DNA of 64,000 bases from Macrocystis pyrifera (lineage: Eukaryota; Sar; Phaeophyceae; Laminariales; Laminariaceae), in assembly GCA_031763025.1 (NCBI GenBank), contig JASSKH010000044.1:1364001-1428000 (forward strand), in the 5' to 3' direction. This document shows, piece after piece, positions 39,101 through 47,599 of the stretch (position 1 is its first letter; the number at the start of each line of letters is the position of its first letter). Under the pieces are notes generated by a model. That model did not search any database, was not told the DNA's origin, and worked only from the letters and a program-made list of their open reading frames with translations. The position numbers and the translations under genes were made by a program.

Positions 39101-41382
39101 TTTTGAATATGTTTGTGGTTGACAAACAAAAAAAGGTCAAATTGCTTATATATATATATATTTTGTAAAATTTGAAATATCAGCTGTGAGTTCGACTGAC
39201 TAAATAGTTGCGACTGACTAAATAGTTGACTCGTACTCAACTTTGCAAGCTGCGTATTGATATTTTTCTGATACACATATACTCCGAGTCTCCGGAAGTA
39301 CATCTGCCGGAAAAGAGGAAAATAGGAAAAATGAAAATATCTGAAAAAAATAGGACATCTGTAAAAACAGAAATATACAAAAACACCAGTGTATTGGATA
39401 TTATGCCGGCACGCATTGTGCAATTTACGTTTCATTTTATTTACTCTTTATTTTATTCTTTATCTATGTATCGTTTATATTATTCGGTTTATATAGGAAC
39501 GGCATCTACGCTGTACGTGTCGGAAGGCAAGCATAATACCGGTGATAAATTATATTATATATTATTTATTTTTTTATTGAATCTGTTTTTTATATGTGCG
39601 TGCTGTTGCTCTCTTGACTTGTAAAGTATAATAAATTAAACAAGATGCACCTGGCACGCAAACCGTACGAATCCGAGCGCTTGTACGGATTATTCATACG
39701 CTCCCTGTAGCGGTTCGCTAGTGCGTTAGTGCCCCGAGTAAAAGGGTCAGAAACCGCACGAAACCGCGGTTTTGTACGGTTTATTCATACGGTCACCGTA
39801 GAGAAACAGCGGTTGGTTGCGTTAAAGCCCCGAAAAAAAAGCCTGAGAACAGTACGAAACCGCGGTTTTGTACGGTTCATTAAAACGGTGCACCGTAGGG
39901 AAACAGTGGTTTCGTTAGTGCCTCGATAAAAAGCCTGAGAACCGTACGAAACCGCGGTTTGTGTACGGTTTATATATACGGTGCACCGTAGAGAAAATCG
40001 TGTGTTACACGGTTTTCCCTACGGGGATTGGAACCGCATCGTAGAAAAACCGATTCAACGGGGAACCGAACCGAACACAACCGGTATGATATATCACAAA
40101 ATCGAACCGCACCGTAGGATTTCCGATTTTTGAAAACCGCACCGACTCGCACCGTAGGCTTCATCACCAAACCGAACCGCACCCTAGGATTCACGATATC
40201 AGAAAACGGCACCGAACAGCACCGTAGGATTTACGATTTTTGAAAACCGCACCGAAGCGCAACGTAGGATATATCACAAAACCGAACCGCACCGTACGAT
40301 CTACAATAATACCTGAAAACCGCACCGAACCGCACCGTAGGTTTTCCGATTTTCTAAAACCGCACCGTGCACGGACGGATAACCGTAAAGATCCCTGCTT
40401 TTTCTTCAACAAAAAGTTGACTAGCGGAAAGCCCGAGAGCGTGAGTTAGCTATATCCGATGAAAAGCGACGACCATTGGGAATGCTAAGCCCTATCTATC
40501 TATGCACAACAACAAAAATAAAGGGCAAAAGCCAAAATCATGTATACTTGATACGTTTGAGATGTAATCAGGCACATTCTAAAACCAAGTGAAAAACGCG
40601 CGCCACGAGCGGTGTTACGCCCATGAAAATCCGCTAAAAGAAGAATGCGCCTATAAGCATGCCACCATGGCCTCCAAACAAAAAATCTGAATTGTTTTGT
40701 TTCACGGGCTCCCCTTGGACCTGCAAGAGTTTGTTCTGCCACGGCGTGAGTGCCAAGAGTGCTTACTCTGGCGCCCCCTCCCCCGTTGACAGCTTCAAAG
40801 CTTTTAGACCGTCCTCGCGGCTCCGCCTGCTGGGCACGAAAATATCTTGCCGTACCAAATCTGAGACCACCTCGACGCGGGGTGGTGCAGACGAAATGCC
40901 GTGACCATGCTGCCGTCTAGACTGCTGTGACCATAGAAAACAACAGAGTACAACACATGACAAATTTTAACAAAACTGAAGCACATCACACACCCCAAAG
41001 AAGAAAAAGTGAAACCACAGCGTACGTACGCATTTTTTTTTTTTTTTACTCATCACTTTCACTTTCCAGCCTAATAATTCGTAAGAGGCTTTTACCCTCG
41101 ACGACCTTCTGGACAAGCCGTGGTCACAGGTGTCTTCCCTTCTCCCCCCCGGTACGTGCCTTTATTTTTTTATCGCGCATAGGGTTCAGCATTCCCACTG
41201 CTCGTCGATTTTCATCGAATGTAGCTAACTCACGCTCTCGCGCTTTCCGCTAATCAATCTCTTTTATGCAAGAAAAAGACCCTACGAGCATGCACTCGGC
41301 GAGACTTGAACCTACGAAATTGATCTTGATAGGCACGCGAACCACCTACCCAAGCCACCGGGGACGCATGTATGAATAAGTA

Positions 41383-41413
<31 letters not shown>

Positions 41414-44400
41414 CATCATCACTTTTACTTCCCAGCCCACTCGTAGGAGGTTTTACCCTCGACGATCTTCTGGACAAGCCGTGGTCACAGGTGTCGTCCC
41501 TTCTCCCCCCCGGTACGTGCCTTCAGTTTTTATCGCGCATAGGGTTCAGCATTCCCACTGCTCGTCGATTTTCATCGAATGTACAGCTAACTCACGCTCT
41601 CGCGCTTTCCGCTAATCAATTTTATGCAAGAAAAAGTCCCTATGAGCATGCACTCGGTGAGACTCGAACTCACGAAATTGATCTTGATAGGCTCGCGGAC
41701 CACCTACCAAGCCACCGGGGACGCCGGCTGGGCTACGTACGACGTACGAGTGCAGAGTTTATATGTCAATACATACAGAAGAATTTCAACCGAGGGAGGG
41801 CGGACGCATACGGAGAGAAAACACAGTGTACGTATGGCCTCTCTGATTGGTTCAAAGTTGGTCAAACCAGTTGAAAGCAATTAATGGGCGGAGTAGAAAA
41901 AGTCAGGTATACCTTGGCATTTTCGAGCCAAAATCAGTTACGATGTCAGCCTGGCTCCTGGGGTGTGTTTCGTACATAGTACGTACCAGGTACCAGGTAC
42001 TTGTTTTCGATATATTGACTGATTTCGCACAAAAAGCGGCCAGGTATACCTGATTTTGGCGAAAACCCAAAAATAAAGGCACGTACGGGGGGGAAAGAAG
42101 GCACGACACCCGTGACCACGGCTTTTCCAGAAGAACGCTAAGGCAAAACCTTCTACGAGTTAGGCTGGAAAGAGAAAGTGATGATTAAAAAAAAAAAAAG
42201 CATATACACACCCTCCTTCCTGCCCTACATCTGTGACCGCGTTGCTAACCGTCATTTTTTACCGACATATTTTCCCTCTGATTTTTTTTGACTCGTGTGA
42301 TTGTATACCAGTACTTGGTATAGTCTACTGTTGTACTCTACGGTTATTCGTATCTTCACAGCTAGCTGCAACAACCCATTCGTTGTTCTAGCTACGAAGT
42401 ACTTATCTACAGCAGTAGTAGCATCGGGTTTGAGCGACTACGCCAGGATTTCGCAGAGCAGTACGAGTACTCGTAGACGAGGTACACTTGACCGTGCTTG
42501 GTATCCTAAAAAGGTACACATGGTACTGATATGAGGCAGTAGCACTACGTACCCTGATTGGTACCAGGTATATCCATCTGTACCAAACGTTTTCTTGCTG
42601 TGACCGTACGTGTAAGTACCATATCACAGACGCCCAAACAAGATGTCGACCGAGTACCGGTATATGGGCAAGCATGGAAGCAAGGGCGCCTTGTGACTTC
42701 GAATCGGAAATACCAGAGATGCACGAGTACTGACTAGCAAAGTGCTCGTTTTTCCCAGAGCTCTGCGCAAAAGATCAGCGAGCTTCGTCAAGCTCTTCTC
42801 GCAGACATCCGCATGGTTCTTCGGTTTGCCTTGCGACGACGAAAAGCTCCTCTGACTTGTGCCCATGAGCCACGTAGAGGCTTTTACAGCTTCTACCATG
42901 TCTGGAAAGCATGGATGGGGCGTAGCTCCTCCCACCAAGAACACGTTTAGCACGCGACGAGAACTGCAGCAAGCGCCTTCATCATGTTCCTGCGCCTGGC
43001 GTCTGGGAAGCTCAGGGGGTTGAATCGTTGTCTCGTCCGACTCTGAGAACCGCCAGCCGCACGCAGGTGCAGACCGTTCGCCTGCTAATTAGGTACCCCC
43101 GGTCAACATTTGAAGCTGCCCTTTGGACCTGGCGTCGAGACACGGCGCCCGTCACAGACCCTCTCTCTCTGGTGTAAAAAACGCGAAATATGGACCTGTA
43201 TTGCACTTGGAATGTGTGCGTAGCAAATTTATTTTTACCGGGGTTATGTTGAAATTCCAGAAAAAAATAGATGACAGAACTCTTCCTCCCTATTTCATCA
43301 AACTTCTAAAAATTGGAAACTATGGGAACTTGGATCTTCGATAAGAATGACCCTCAAGCAAGACAAGCAAACTAAATCAGGGTTTGAAACACAACCAGAC
43401 CAACGCTCGTTTTCATGTTAATGTACGCATGTTCTATATTCAAGTGGCTCGTGGGGTGGGTTTTTTCTCGATTTGACTGCTCGCACATACCTGCGTTTGA
43501 GAAAAAAAACGGATCATGTACGATGTATATACCTGTTTTTCCATGAAAATTACCCATTGTTAAGTTCGCTGGAAAAAGCGCCTTCATATACACGCAAATC
43601 CCTGGATTCCCTGTTTTTTTGTTGTTCTCGCTCTACGAAACTTTGCCCTCTGTAGCGAGAATAGCGTGCGCGGGTGACGCACAACATAGATACAGCAGAG
43701 AGAGGCTGTTTCGTGTTCGTCAGTGATTTCAGTTACGTACGTATTGTTCTAACTTTGTATGAGAATGATAAAATATGTCTCCTATATAGATTTTCAAACC
43801 TTGGGGGACTTCCGGATTTCCGGCAGCGGTAAGGTAATAGTTTTTTCCGCAACAGAACGGTGATTGCTGGAATGGTGTAGCATGTCACAACATAATACGA
43901 GCGCTGAATTGTGTCTGTGTTCTACACGTTGAACCGTTCATTCGCTACCCGTCGACATCCAGCACAAGCAGTGTCCGTGCCAGTGTCCGTGCCAATTCTT
44001 CAATCCTAGAGAGGTACAAGTTGTGTGGTCACAAAACTACGCCACAGAGATACTACATTGCCGGAACTATGACTAACTGTATCTACAGCAGTAACGCCAT
44101 CCCTGATGCATGGTCTTGGGCCGACCACGAGTGAGAGTATACATGTATGCCAGGTAACAGCAACCAAGTGTGTGTATATTATCATACCTCAAATGCGAAC
44201 AGAAGCGGGGTGAGAGAGATATTTGTCCACACACCACGACTCACCGGCGACAAAGAAGAGAAAGGTCGCCGCCACCAGCCCGCTGCTCCTGAACGACTGC
44301 GGCGTGTTCAAAATCCCGCTCCCGACCAAGAAGTTTGTCACGAGGAACACCGTCGCGAGACGACCGTTGTCCTTCCGTCGTGCGCCCCGGCCAAATATTC

Positions 44401-44623
44401 CGGTGGTGCTGGTGGTGTTGACGCCATAATCATCGCCTACCTTGCCCTTTGCTTGAACGATCTCCAACAAGCTACTTGCGAACCTCTCGTCATCGCTCCT
44501 AGCGCCTGGAGGCAGCAGGTTTGGCGTACACGAGTCAGCACTGCTATTGTCGGCAATGGCATTATTGACAGTAGCCGATGATGCTGGCGGTGGAGGACCT
44601 CCGACTACAGTGTACATGTCCAT
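23936..44623 (-). CDS. amino acid/auxin permease family transporter (SLC38/AVT-like), six exons
   Basis: This is a multi-pass membrane carrier that should move neutral amino acids across the plasma or vacuolar membrane; substrate and location are inferred from family only. Exons on the - strand: 44,245-44,623; 30,085-30,445; 29,363-29,602; 28,368 to about 28,587; 26,364-26,510; 23,936-24,172. Introns 1, 2, 4 and 5 have GT donors and AG acceptors with phases that match. The product is roughly 520 residues, normal for the family. It starts with a polar N-terminus of about 85 residues, then has the TM1 signature GSGILNTP and ends after the last membrane span. Intron 1 is 13.8 kb and full of repeats. 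The downstream splice site of intron 3 was not found. Exon 4 needs removal of one base to stay open, so this is either a recent pseudogene or an assembly error. Confidence 0.8.
24924..25777 (-). other. unrecognised coding-like segments in intron 5
   Basis: Two - strand frames within the 2.2-kb last intron read like protein. 25,526-25,777 is hydrophilic with ASAHRVARTLLMN and several Cys. 24,924-25,253, extendable upstream to about 25,290, starts with a hydrophobic span (ITAVLAAFVVYAFLCLGV) followed by a polar Cys-containing part. They do not fit the transporter frame order. They could be a nested gene, an alternative exon or transposon debris. No family recognised. Confidence 0.3.
26364..26510 (-). 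CDS. transporter exon 5
   Basis: The acceptor is CTCTTTGCAG before 26,510 and the donor is GTAGGA from 26,363. The exon is exactly 49 codons, phase 0 at both ends. It encodes the basic loop VILRRTLYALVG and TM10 (VGALSAMVGGVIALML). The frame joins exon 4 and exon 6 without change. Confidence 0.85.
26600..28160. other. intron 4, no recognisable content
   Basis: Short frames occur on both strands, for example 161 codons at 26,799-27,284 (+), without family signatures or matches to the repeat families seen elsewhere in the window. Confidence 0.4.
28368..28587 (-). CDS. transporter exon 4 with a one-base frameshift
   Basis: It encodes TM8 (VVGVSVFTGAVLCYLTGIAG), the conserved G-Y-L-x-F segment, then in the next frame GDILDNF and TM9 (VLIVVHLILYIPSH), ending at donor GTGCGT (28,367). 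Between the GYLAF and GDILDN segments the sequence has one base too many, near 28,476-28,478 (a GGG on the + strand), creating a TGA 15 bases later. The 5' boundary is uncertain: the reading frame stays open to about 28,625, but no AG acceptor in the right phase was found. Confidence 0.7.
28880..29050 (-). other. possible transporter-like exon remnant in intron 3
   Basis: On the - strand the frame is open with SGTYAALGEALGADVDPF followed by a hydrophobic VAGFVWWMF stretch. This resembles the G-T-Y-x-x-L-G-E-A segment between TM2 and TM3 of amino acid permeases. The main gene already encodes its own version in exon 2, and this one lies out of order in intron 3. It may be debris of a duplicated gene or chance. 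Confidence 0.3.
29363..29602 (-). CDS. transporter exon 3
   Basis: The acceptor is TGTCACAG before 29,602. It encodes TM6 (LAPLSFFAVVAVVGIVVVG), a loop and TM7 (VTFALTIAPGALPSYSGMA), the helix that in this family carries the conserved P-x-Y after an aliphatic run. The most likely donor is GTGAGG from 29,362, leaving phase 2. An in-frame TGA follows at once if it is not spliced. Confidence 0.8.
29880..29965 (+). repeat. GGTGATGGTAGT-type microsatellite
   Basis: Imperfect GGT/GAT/GTGGTGA triplet repeats on the + strand, within intron 2 of the transporter. Confidence 0.6.
30085..30445 (-). CDS. transporter exon 2
   Basis: The acceptor is CGCAG before 30,445 and the donor is GTATAC from 30,084. 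It encodes TM2 (VWLGVVVLIKA), a loop ending in the conserved Y-x-E-L-x-R-x-x-G-K-x-G segment, and TM3-TM5 (GSTCSYILLIGG and FYFVTPTIFLLFVLPAC). These correspond to the central helices of SLC38-type carriers. The exon ends in phase 2 and joins exon 3 as Arg. Confidence 0.85.
30450..32085. other. intron 1, proximal part, no recognisable content
   Basis: Short frames occur on both strands. A - strand frame at 31,348-31,548 reads plausibly as protein but has no known motif. No match to the repeat families elsewhere in the window was noticed. Confidence 0.35.
32090..32560 (+). repeat. interspersed repeat R2, two units
   Basis: Two partial units stand in tandem (about 32,100-32,330 and 32,340-32,510). 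Each has a run through TGTGGCGTAGGTTTGTGACC or its variant, a TAGGATTGAA(G/A)AAT segment, CACGGACA, and the GTCGACGGGTAGAAA-type end. The same elements in reverse complement occur at 43,925-44,080, 46,928-47,215, 47,936-48,225 and 48,940-49,003. No coding potential. Confidence 0.7.
32960..33160 (-). pseudogene. retroelement zinc-knuckle fragment, - strand copy
   Basis: The - strand frame at 32,997-33,203 encodes CIYPTCNRPLVHTLEVC, which has the spacing C-x4-C-x5-H-x4-C of a retroviral-type zinc knuckle, followed by a charged FQRRLDEMQD helix. A related copy faces it on the + strand at 33,330-33,545. Such knuckles usually sit at the end of gag and bind RNA. No other gag, protease or polymerase domain is recognisable next to it. 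Assignment to an LTR retroelement is inferred from the motif. Confidence 0.5.
33330..33545 (+). pseudogene. retroelement zinc-knuckle fragment, + strand copy
   Basis: Within the frame at 33,160-33,543 the segment GERPECTYPTYNRPLGYIME is the counterpart of the - strand copy, but the second Cys and the His have both become Tyr, so zinc binding is lost. A charged, lysine-rich tail follows (DKKRTKSNGKGS), then a stop. A short direct repeat (about 33,190-33,245 and 33,255-33,325, both with CGCAGC(C/T)CCGTCAA) lies upstream. Downstream, near 33,707-33,735, a frame with MSDQEMIDK is reminiscent of the protease region of Copia elements, but this is weak. Confidence 0.45.
33795..34547 (+). other. 250-codon open frame, unrecognised
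   Basis: This is the longest uninterrupted frame in intron 1 of the transporter, on the opposite strand to the gene. The first 30 codons are hydrophobic and the rest is mixed. It shows no motif I know. It follows the + strand zinc-knuckle fragment and may be degraded retroelement sequence or a chance opening. Confidence 0.25.
34634..34800 (+). repeat. repeat R5, copy 1
   Basis: The segment from GCGAGCGCGAAAGAGCGCGT through AGCGAAGAAAAGGGCTTGAT and CAGCCTTGTTGCGAGGCCGT recurs at 35,215-35,365 in the same orientation and, inverted, at 36,060-36,245. No coding potential is apparent. Confidence 0.65.
35215..35365 (+). repeat. repeat R5, copy 2
   Basis: Matches copy 1 over GCTTGATCGGCCACGAACAG and GTTGCGAGGCCGTCGAAG. 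It begins with a GC-rich block (GCGCGCGCGGCGGCCGCGCG). Confidence 0.65.
36060..36245 (-). repeat. repeat R5, inverted copy
   Basis: The reverse complement of copies 1 and 2 is present twice in tandem over the CCCTCGCACGATGTGA motif (about 36,087 and 36,153), ending in CGCGCTCTTTCGCGCTCGCT, the mirror of the start of copy 1. R5 therefore brackets 34.6-36.2 kb in inverted orientation. Confidence 0.65.
36835..37215. repeat. 43-bp minisatellite
   Basis: At least seven units contain GACAATAGATTGGGG or a variant, near 36,898, 36,942, 36,985, 37,029, 37,071, 37,112 and 37,154, a period of 41-44 bp. Each unit also has an ATCGATA-type block and a CATTGTCGGTGACAA-type near-palindrome. It lies in intron 1. 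Confidence 0.8.
37510..37700 (-). pseudogene. LINE fragment (copy C)
   Basis: The - strand frame encodes FIRDEDCTMFRGEVRVRERC, the counterpart of SIREEDSALLRDRVQIRERW in LINE copy B (near 61,955-62,015), the segment just before the reverse transcriptase. Only about 60 residues are recognisable. Alone it has no function. Confidence 0.6.
37950..38395. other. no recognisable content
   Basis: AT-leaning intron 1 sequence with no open frame of note and no match to the repeats seen elsewhere. Confidence 0.4.
38396..38500 (+). repeat. SINE-1, tRNA head only
   Basis: The tRNA-like head of SINE-1 (A-box region GGCTTGGTACAGTAGG, B box GGTTCGAGTCT), then GAGTGCATGCTCG and a T-run. The body is missing; the sequence runs into the GGTGCGG satellite at about 38,505. 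Confidence 0.7.
38520..38910. repeat. GGTGCGG-type satellite, left block
   Basis: Units of about 35-42 bp are built from AACCGCACCGAACCGCACCG followed by TAGGATT and a variable AT-rich part. The block starts with an inverted junction (GGTTCGGTGCGGTTAACCGC, about 38,538-38,557), where the motif switches strand, so it can fold back. Confidence 0.8.
39060..39650. other. AT-rich core between satellite blocks
   Basis: Very AT-rich with a (TA)n run at about 39,147-39,163 and no recognisable gene. The 132-codon frame at 39,226-39,624 is explained by composition. Confidence 0.5.
39655..40000 (+). repeat. ~94-bp tandem repeat with ACCGCGGTT core
   Basis: There are four tandem units of 92-97 bp. Three contain GAAACCGCGGTTT (39,760, 39,856, 39,948) followed by TGTACGGTTTAT and CGGTGCACCGTAG. 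The first unit, from about 39,658, is diverged. The core is palindromic. Confidence 0.75.
40040..40385. repeat. GGTGCGG-type satellite, right block
   Basis: Same unit as the left block: AACCGCACCGTAGGATT at intervals of about 35-48 bp, in the same orientation, with diagnostic GATTTTTGAAAACCGCACCG spacers. It ends at CCGTGCACGGACGG near 40,375. Confidence 0.8.
40386..40759. other. no recognisable content
   Basis: At 40,425-40,450 the stretch TAGCGGAAAGCCCGAGAGCGTGAGTTAGCTA matches part of the SINE-1 body, so a SINE scrap is present. Otherwise nothing is recognised. Confidence 0.4.
41032..41367 (-). repeat. SINE-1, full-length copy
   Basis: On the - strand: tRNA-like head with A box (TGGCTTGGGTAGGTGG) and B box (GGTTCAAGTCTC), then the constant body (CTTTTTCTTGCATAAAA, AGCGCGAGAGCGTGAGTTAG, GATGAAAATCGACGAGCAGT, GGTCACAGG region), ending in an A-run seen as T at 41,032-41,047. 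Length is about 330 bp. Transcription by RNA polymerase III from the internal promoter, and mobilisation by a LINE, are inferred from SINE biology. Confidence 0.8.
41389..41725 (-). repeat. SINE-1, full-length copy
   Basis: Same structure as the neighbour at 41,032-41,367, with B box GGTTCGAGTCTC-like sequence (GAGTTCGAGTCTC on the - strand), full body and A-run (T-rich 41,389-41,413). The two copies are head to tail, about 20 bp apart. Confidence 0.8.
42068..42199 (+). repeat. SINE-1, 3' half
   Basis: Contains the body from GGCACGTACGGGGGGG through CGTGACCACGGCTTTTCCAG to AGTGATGATT and an A-run. The tRNA head is missing, as expected for a 5'-truncated copy. Confidence 0.7.
42200..43924. 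other. no recognisable gene
   Basis: The frames on both strands are short. The 109-codon frame at 42,624-42,953 (-) has no known motif. The rest of the stretch toward exon 1 of the transporter shows nothing I can name. Confidence 0.4.
43925..44080 (-). repeat. interspersed repeat R2, uninterrupted copy
   Basis: Contains CCCGTCGACATCCAGCACAA, a duplicated GTGTCCGTGCCA, TTCTTCAATCCTAGAGAGGT and GTGGTCACAAAACTACGCCA as one continuous unit. It shows the pre-insertion arrangement of the R2 copies in the 1,005-bp tandem units. Confidence 0.7.
44245..44623 (-). CDS. transporter exon 1
   Basis: ATG at 44,621-44,623 is the first ATG after an in-frame TAG upstream on the - strand. It encodes a polar, low-complexity N-terminus (residues 1-85, rich in Asn, Ser, Ala and Thr) and TM1 with Gly101, Ser102, Gly103 and Pro108. 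These match the unwound substrate-binding segment of the family. The exon ends at a strong donor (GTGAGT, first intron base at 44,244). The last base G joins exon 2 to complete a Gly codon. Confidence 0.8.
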
Positions 44624-45410
44624 GGCGATGGTGCTGTTGTTGTCGCTCTGATTAACGCAATTATTATTGTCGTCCTATAGTTCTAACAGTTTCTGAAGTA
44701 TGCTTCCCGCGATACATAGACAGCTGAACCGCCGCTTGCTGCTGCTCCCTGCTGCTTGCTGCTGCTGTGGTGTAGCTGCTGCTGTCTCTGAATCGCGCAG
44801 ACACGTCCAACGCGTTTCACGTCTTCCCCACTGAACCTATGGGAGCGGACATGTTTTTTTGGGGGTTGTTGCCAAAATCAAGTACCAGGTATACCTCTTA
44901 CATTTGGGTCAAAATCTGGTACTACTTAAACCAAGAAAAAACGTGGGCAACGAGGAGTTTGCCCATGAAAATTCATTTTCTGAATAGTTGGGTTTACATC
45001 AAGCACGCGATCTCCAAAATCTGAATTGCTTTTTTGTTCTCTTTAGGCCCCTTCTTAAGCAGTCGGATTTGGTGTTAGTTGAAAACGTCCCTTTCAGCAC
45101 GTTCGCATGCGCTCTTGCCCCGGAAAAGTTAAAAATTGGTCTTTATCGCCTCAGAATGTGTCGGAGTTCTCTCCAAGATCAATCAGGGGGTGTTTCCCGC
45201 TTCTCGAGGGGCCCAGTTGCACGAAATCACCGTCCGCACTTTGCCGATCCAACTGAGACGAATATGATTGCTATCGCGGATCGGATCGCAAAATATGTTT
45301 TTTCGATCCAATTGGGCGTTCTCGGCTTGTATTTGATCGAGTTGAATCGAAAAAGTGCGGTCGGAATTTTCCTGTATCTGAGTGATTAGAGAAGCGGGAA
45401 ACACTCCCAG
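44624..45410. other. region upstream of the transporter start
   Basis: Should contain the promoter and 5' UTR of the transporter on the - strand. A CTG/CAG-rich run at 44,738-44,785 lies about 120 bp upstream of the ATG. I see no convincing TATA element or other binding site. Confidence 0.35.
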
Positions 45411-45416
45411 ATACAG

Positions 45417-45753
45417 CGTCCCCGGCAGCTTGGTAGGTGGTCCGCGAGCCTATCTAGATCAATTTCGTGGGTTAAAGTCTCACCGAGTGCATGCTCGTAG
45501 GGGCTTTTTCTTGCATAAAAGAGATTGATTAGCGGAAAGCGCGAGAGCGTGAGTTAGCTACATTCGATGAAAATCGACGAGCAGTGGGAATGCTGAACCC
45601 TATGCGCGATATAAAATAAAGGCACGTACCGGGGGGGAGAAGGGAAGACACCTGTGACCACGGCTTGTCCAGAAGGTCGTCGAGGGTAAAACCTCTTACG
45701 AATTAGGCTGGAAAGTGAAAGTGATGAGTAAAAAAAAAAAAAAAAAAAAAAAA
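45417..45753 (+). repeat. SINE-1, full-length + strand copy
   Basis: Clearest complete copy: head CGTCCCCGGCAGCTTGGTAG, B-box region GGGTTAAAGTCTCACC, body with TTCTTGCATAAAAGAGATTG, CGATGAAAATCGACGAGCAG, CACCTGTGACCACGGCTTGT and AGGCTGGAAAGTGAAAGTGA, then a 23-base A-run. Length about 337 bp. Confidence 0.85.
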
Positions 45754-45866
45754 TAGTTCTTGGAGAGAGGTCGGACATATTCTGAGGGAAAAATGACCAA
45801 TTTACAACATTTCCTGGGCAAAAGCTCATGCGAACGTGCTTCTGTAGCGGAAAGCGAGATCAATTG

Positions 45867-46232
45867 GGCGTTCCCGGTGGCCTGGTAGCGTTCCCGGTGG
45901 CCTGGTAGGTAGTCCGCCTGCATATCAAGATCAATTGCGTGGGTTGGAGTCTCACCGAGTGCATGGTCGTAGGACTTTTTTCTTGCATAAAATATGAGTA
46001 GCGGAAAGCGAAAGAGCGTGAGTTAGCTACATAGGATGAAAATAGACGAGCAGTGGGAATGCTGAACCCTATGCAGGACAAAAAAAAAGGCACGTGCCGA
46101 GGGGGAGATAGGACGACACCTGTGACCACGACTTGTCCAGACAGAAGATGGGTGAGGGTAAAACCTACTACCAGGTACGAGTTAGCTGGAAAGTAAAAGT
46201 GATGATAAAAAATAATAAACAATACAAAAAAA
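45867..46232 (+). repeat. SINE-1 copy with a duplicated head
   Basis: The first 21 bases of the head (GCGTTCCCGGTGGCCTGGTA) occur twice in tandem at about 45,868-45,908. The body is otherwise complete to the A-rich tail. It runs directly into R3 copy 3. Confidence 0.75.
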
Positions 46233-46235
46233 ATG

Positions 46236-46558
46236 GTACACCCCAAAGAAGAAAAAGGTGAAATCAGCGTACGTACGTGTGTATGTATAAATACGTGCAT
46301 ACATACGAGTACAGAGTTCTATTTACACTAGAACTGCAACCGAGGGACGAGGGACCGCAGAGGCATACGCAGAGAAAAAACAGTGTACGTATGGCCTCTC
46401 TGCTTGTTCGAAAGTTGGCCAAAATCAGTTGTAAGATAGACAAGGCAGACAACGCCAGGTATATCCTGGCATTTTCGAGCCAAATTCAAGTACGATGTCA
46501 ATTTGTCCAAGAGCAGGGCTCCTGGCACGTGATTTGTACCAGGTACGAGGTACTTGTT
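46236..46558 (+). repeat. interspersed repeat R3, copy 3 (partial)
   Basis: Matches 41,726-42,005 in the same orientation over CAGTGTACGTATGGCCTCTC, CTGGCATTTTCGAGCCAAA and TTTGTACCAGGTACGAGGTA. The CACCCCAAAGAAGAAAAAG segment at its start also occurs at 40,990, joining the two halves of R3 as in copy 1. Confidence 0.65.
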
Positions 46559-46589
46559 TACATTTCTGGGGACCATTTTGTTTGTTTGT

Positions 46590-46915
46590 TTTTTTGTTTT
46601 TTTTTCTTCATCACTTTTACTTCCCAGCCCACTCGTAGGATGTTTTCCCCTCGACCATCTTCTGGACAAGCCGTGGTCACAAGTGTCGTCCCTTCTCTCC
46701 CCCGGTACGTGCCTTTATTTTTTGTCGCGCATAGGGTTCAGCATTCCCACTGCTCGTCGATTTTAAACGAATGTAGCCAACTCACGCTTTCGCGCTTTGG
46801 CTTATCAATTTTTTACGCAAGAAAAAGTCCCTATGACCATGCACTCGGTGAGACTTGAACCCACGAAATTGATCTTGACAGGCACGCGGACCACCTTCCA
46901 AGCCACCGGGTACGC
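46590..46915 (-). repeat. SINE-1 in tandem unit 1
   Basis: Complete SINE-1 on the - strand (T-run first, head ending at CCACCGGGTACGCC). Nearly identical to the copies at 47,600-47,920 and 48,603-48,927 because all three are in the 1,005-bp repeat. Confidence 0.8.
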
Positions 46916-47599
46916 CGTCTCACTTTTCTTCACATTAAACCGTTCTTTCTACCCGTCGACATCCAGCAAAACCAGTGTCCGTGCCGATTCTTCAATCCTA
47001 GAGAGATACAAAGTTATGTTTTTGTTTTTTTTGTTTTTGTTTTTTTATCCATCACTTTTACTTGCCAGCCCACTCGTAGGAGGTTTTACCCTCGACGATC
47101 TTCTGGACGGTCACAAAGAAACGCCACAGAAATACTACGTTGCCACGTATACAATGCAATGCCATGTCATTATACTGCTGTGTACGACAGGCACGACATA
47201 CAGATTCCATGACCTAGAGAAACGAACGAAACAAAGAGCAAAGAGAACAAGACAAAAAAACTAACAAACAAACAAAGACAATTAGAAAGAGAAAAAGATA
47301 CTAGAGAATAGAAACAAATACGAGTATATACCGAATACATATATATATATATATTACAACAAAAAGAACGAGACATAAATAGTAATTAAAAAAAGAAGGA
47401 AAAAGAAGAAAACACAACTAACTAGTCGTCAACAGAGTAAGACTAAGAACGACGGGAAATAACAGGCAAACCAACCAAAGCACAAAGCATCCTCCAGGTA
47501 GCGGAGGCGGTTTATTTATGTAAATGGGACCTACGGTACACACAAAAACCTTCATATTTACCTATTTTTACAGACAATAGTTGGTCCTGTTAACTTGTT

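Larger units (their letters stand above)
40760..42005 (-). repeat. interspersed repeat R3, copy 2, split by two SINEs
   Basis: Blocks 40,760-41,030 and 41,726-42,005 are the reverse complement of the right and left parts of R3 copy 1 (7,175-7,690). The gap between them is exactly occupied by two SINE-1 copies, which therefore inserted into R3. Confidence 0.7.

Noticed and set aside
39226..39624. A 132-codon protein in the AT-rich satellite core
   Set aside because: Composition is strongly biased, and no motif or conservation is visible.
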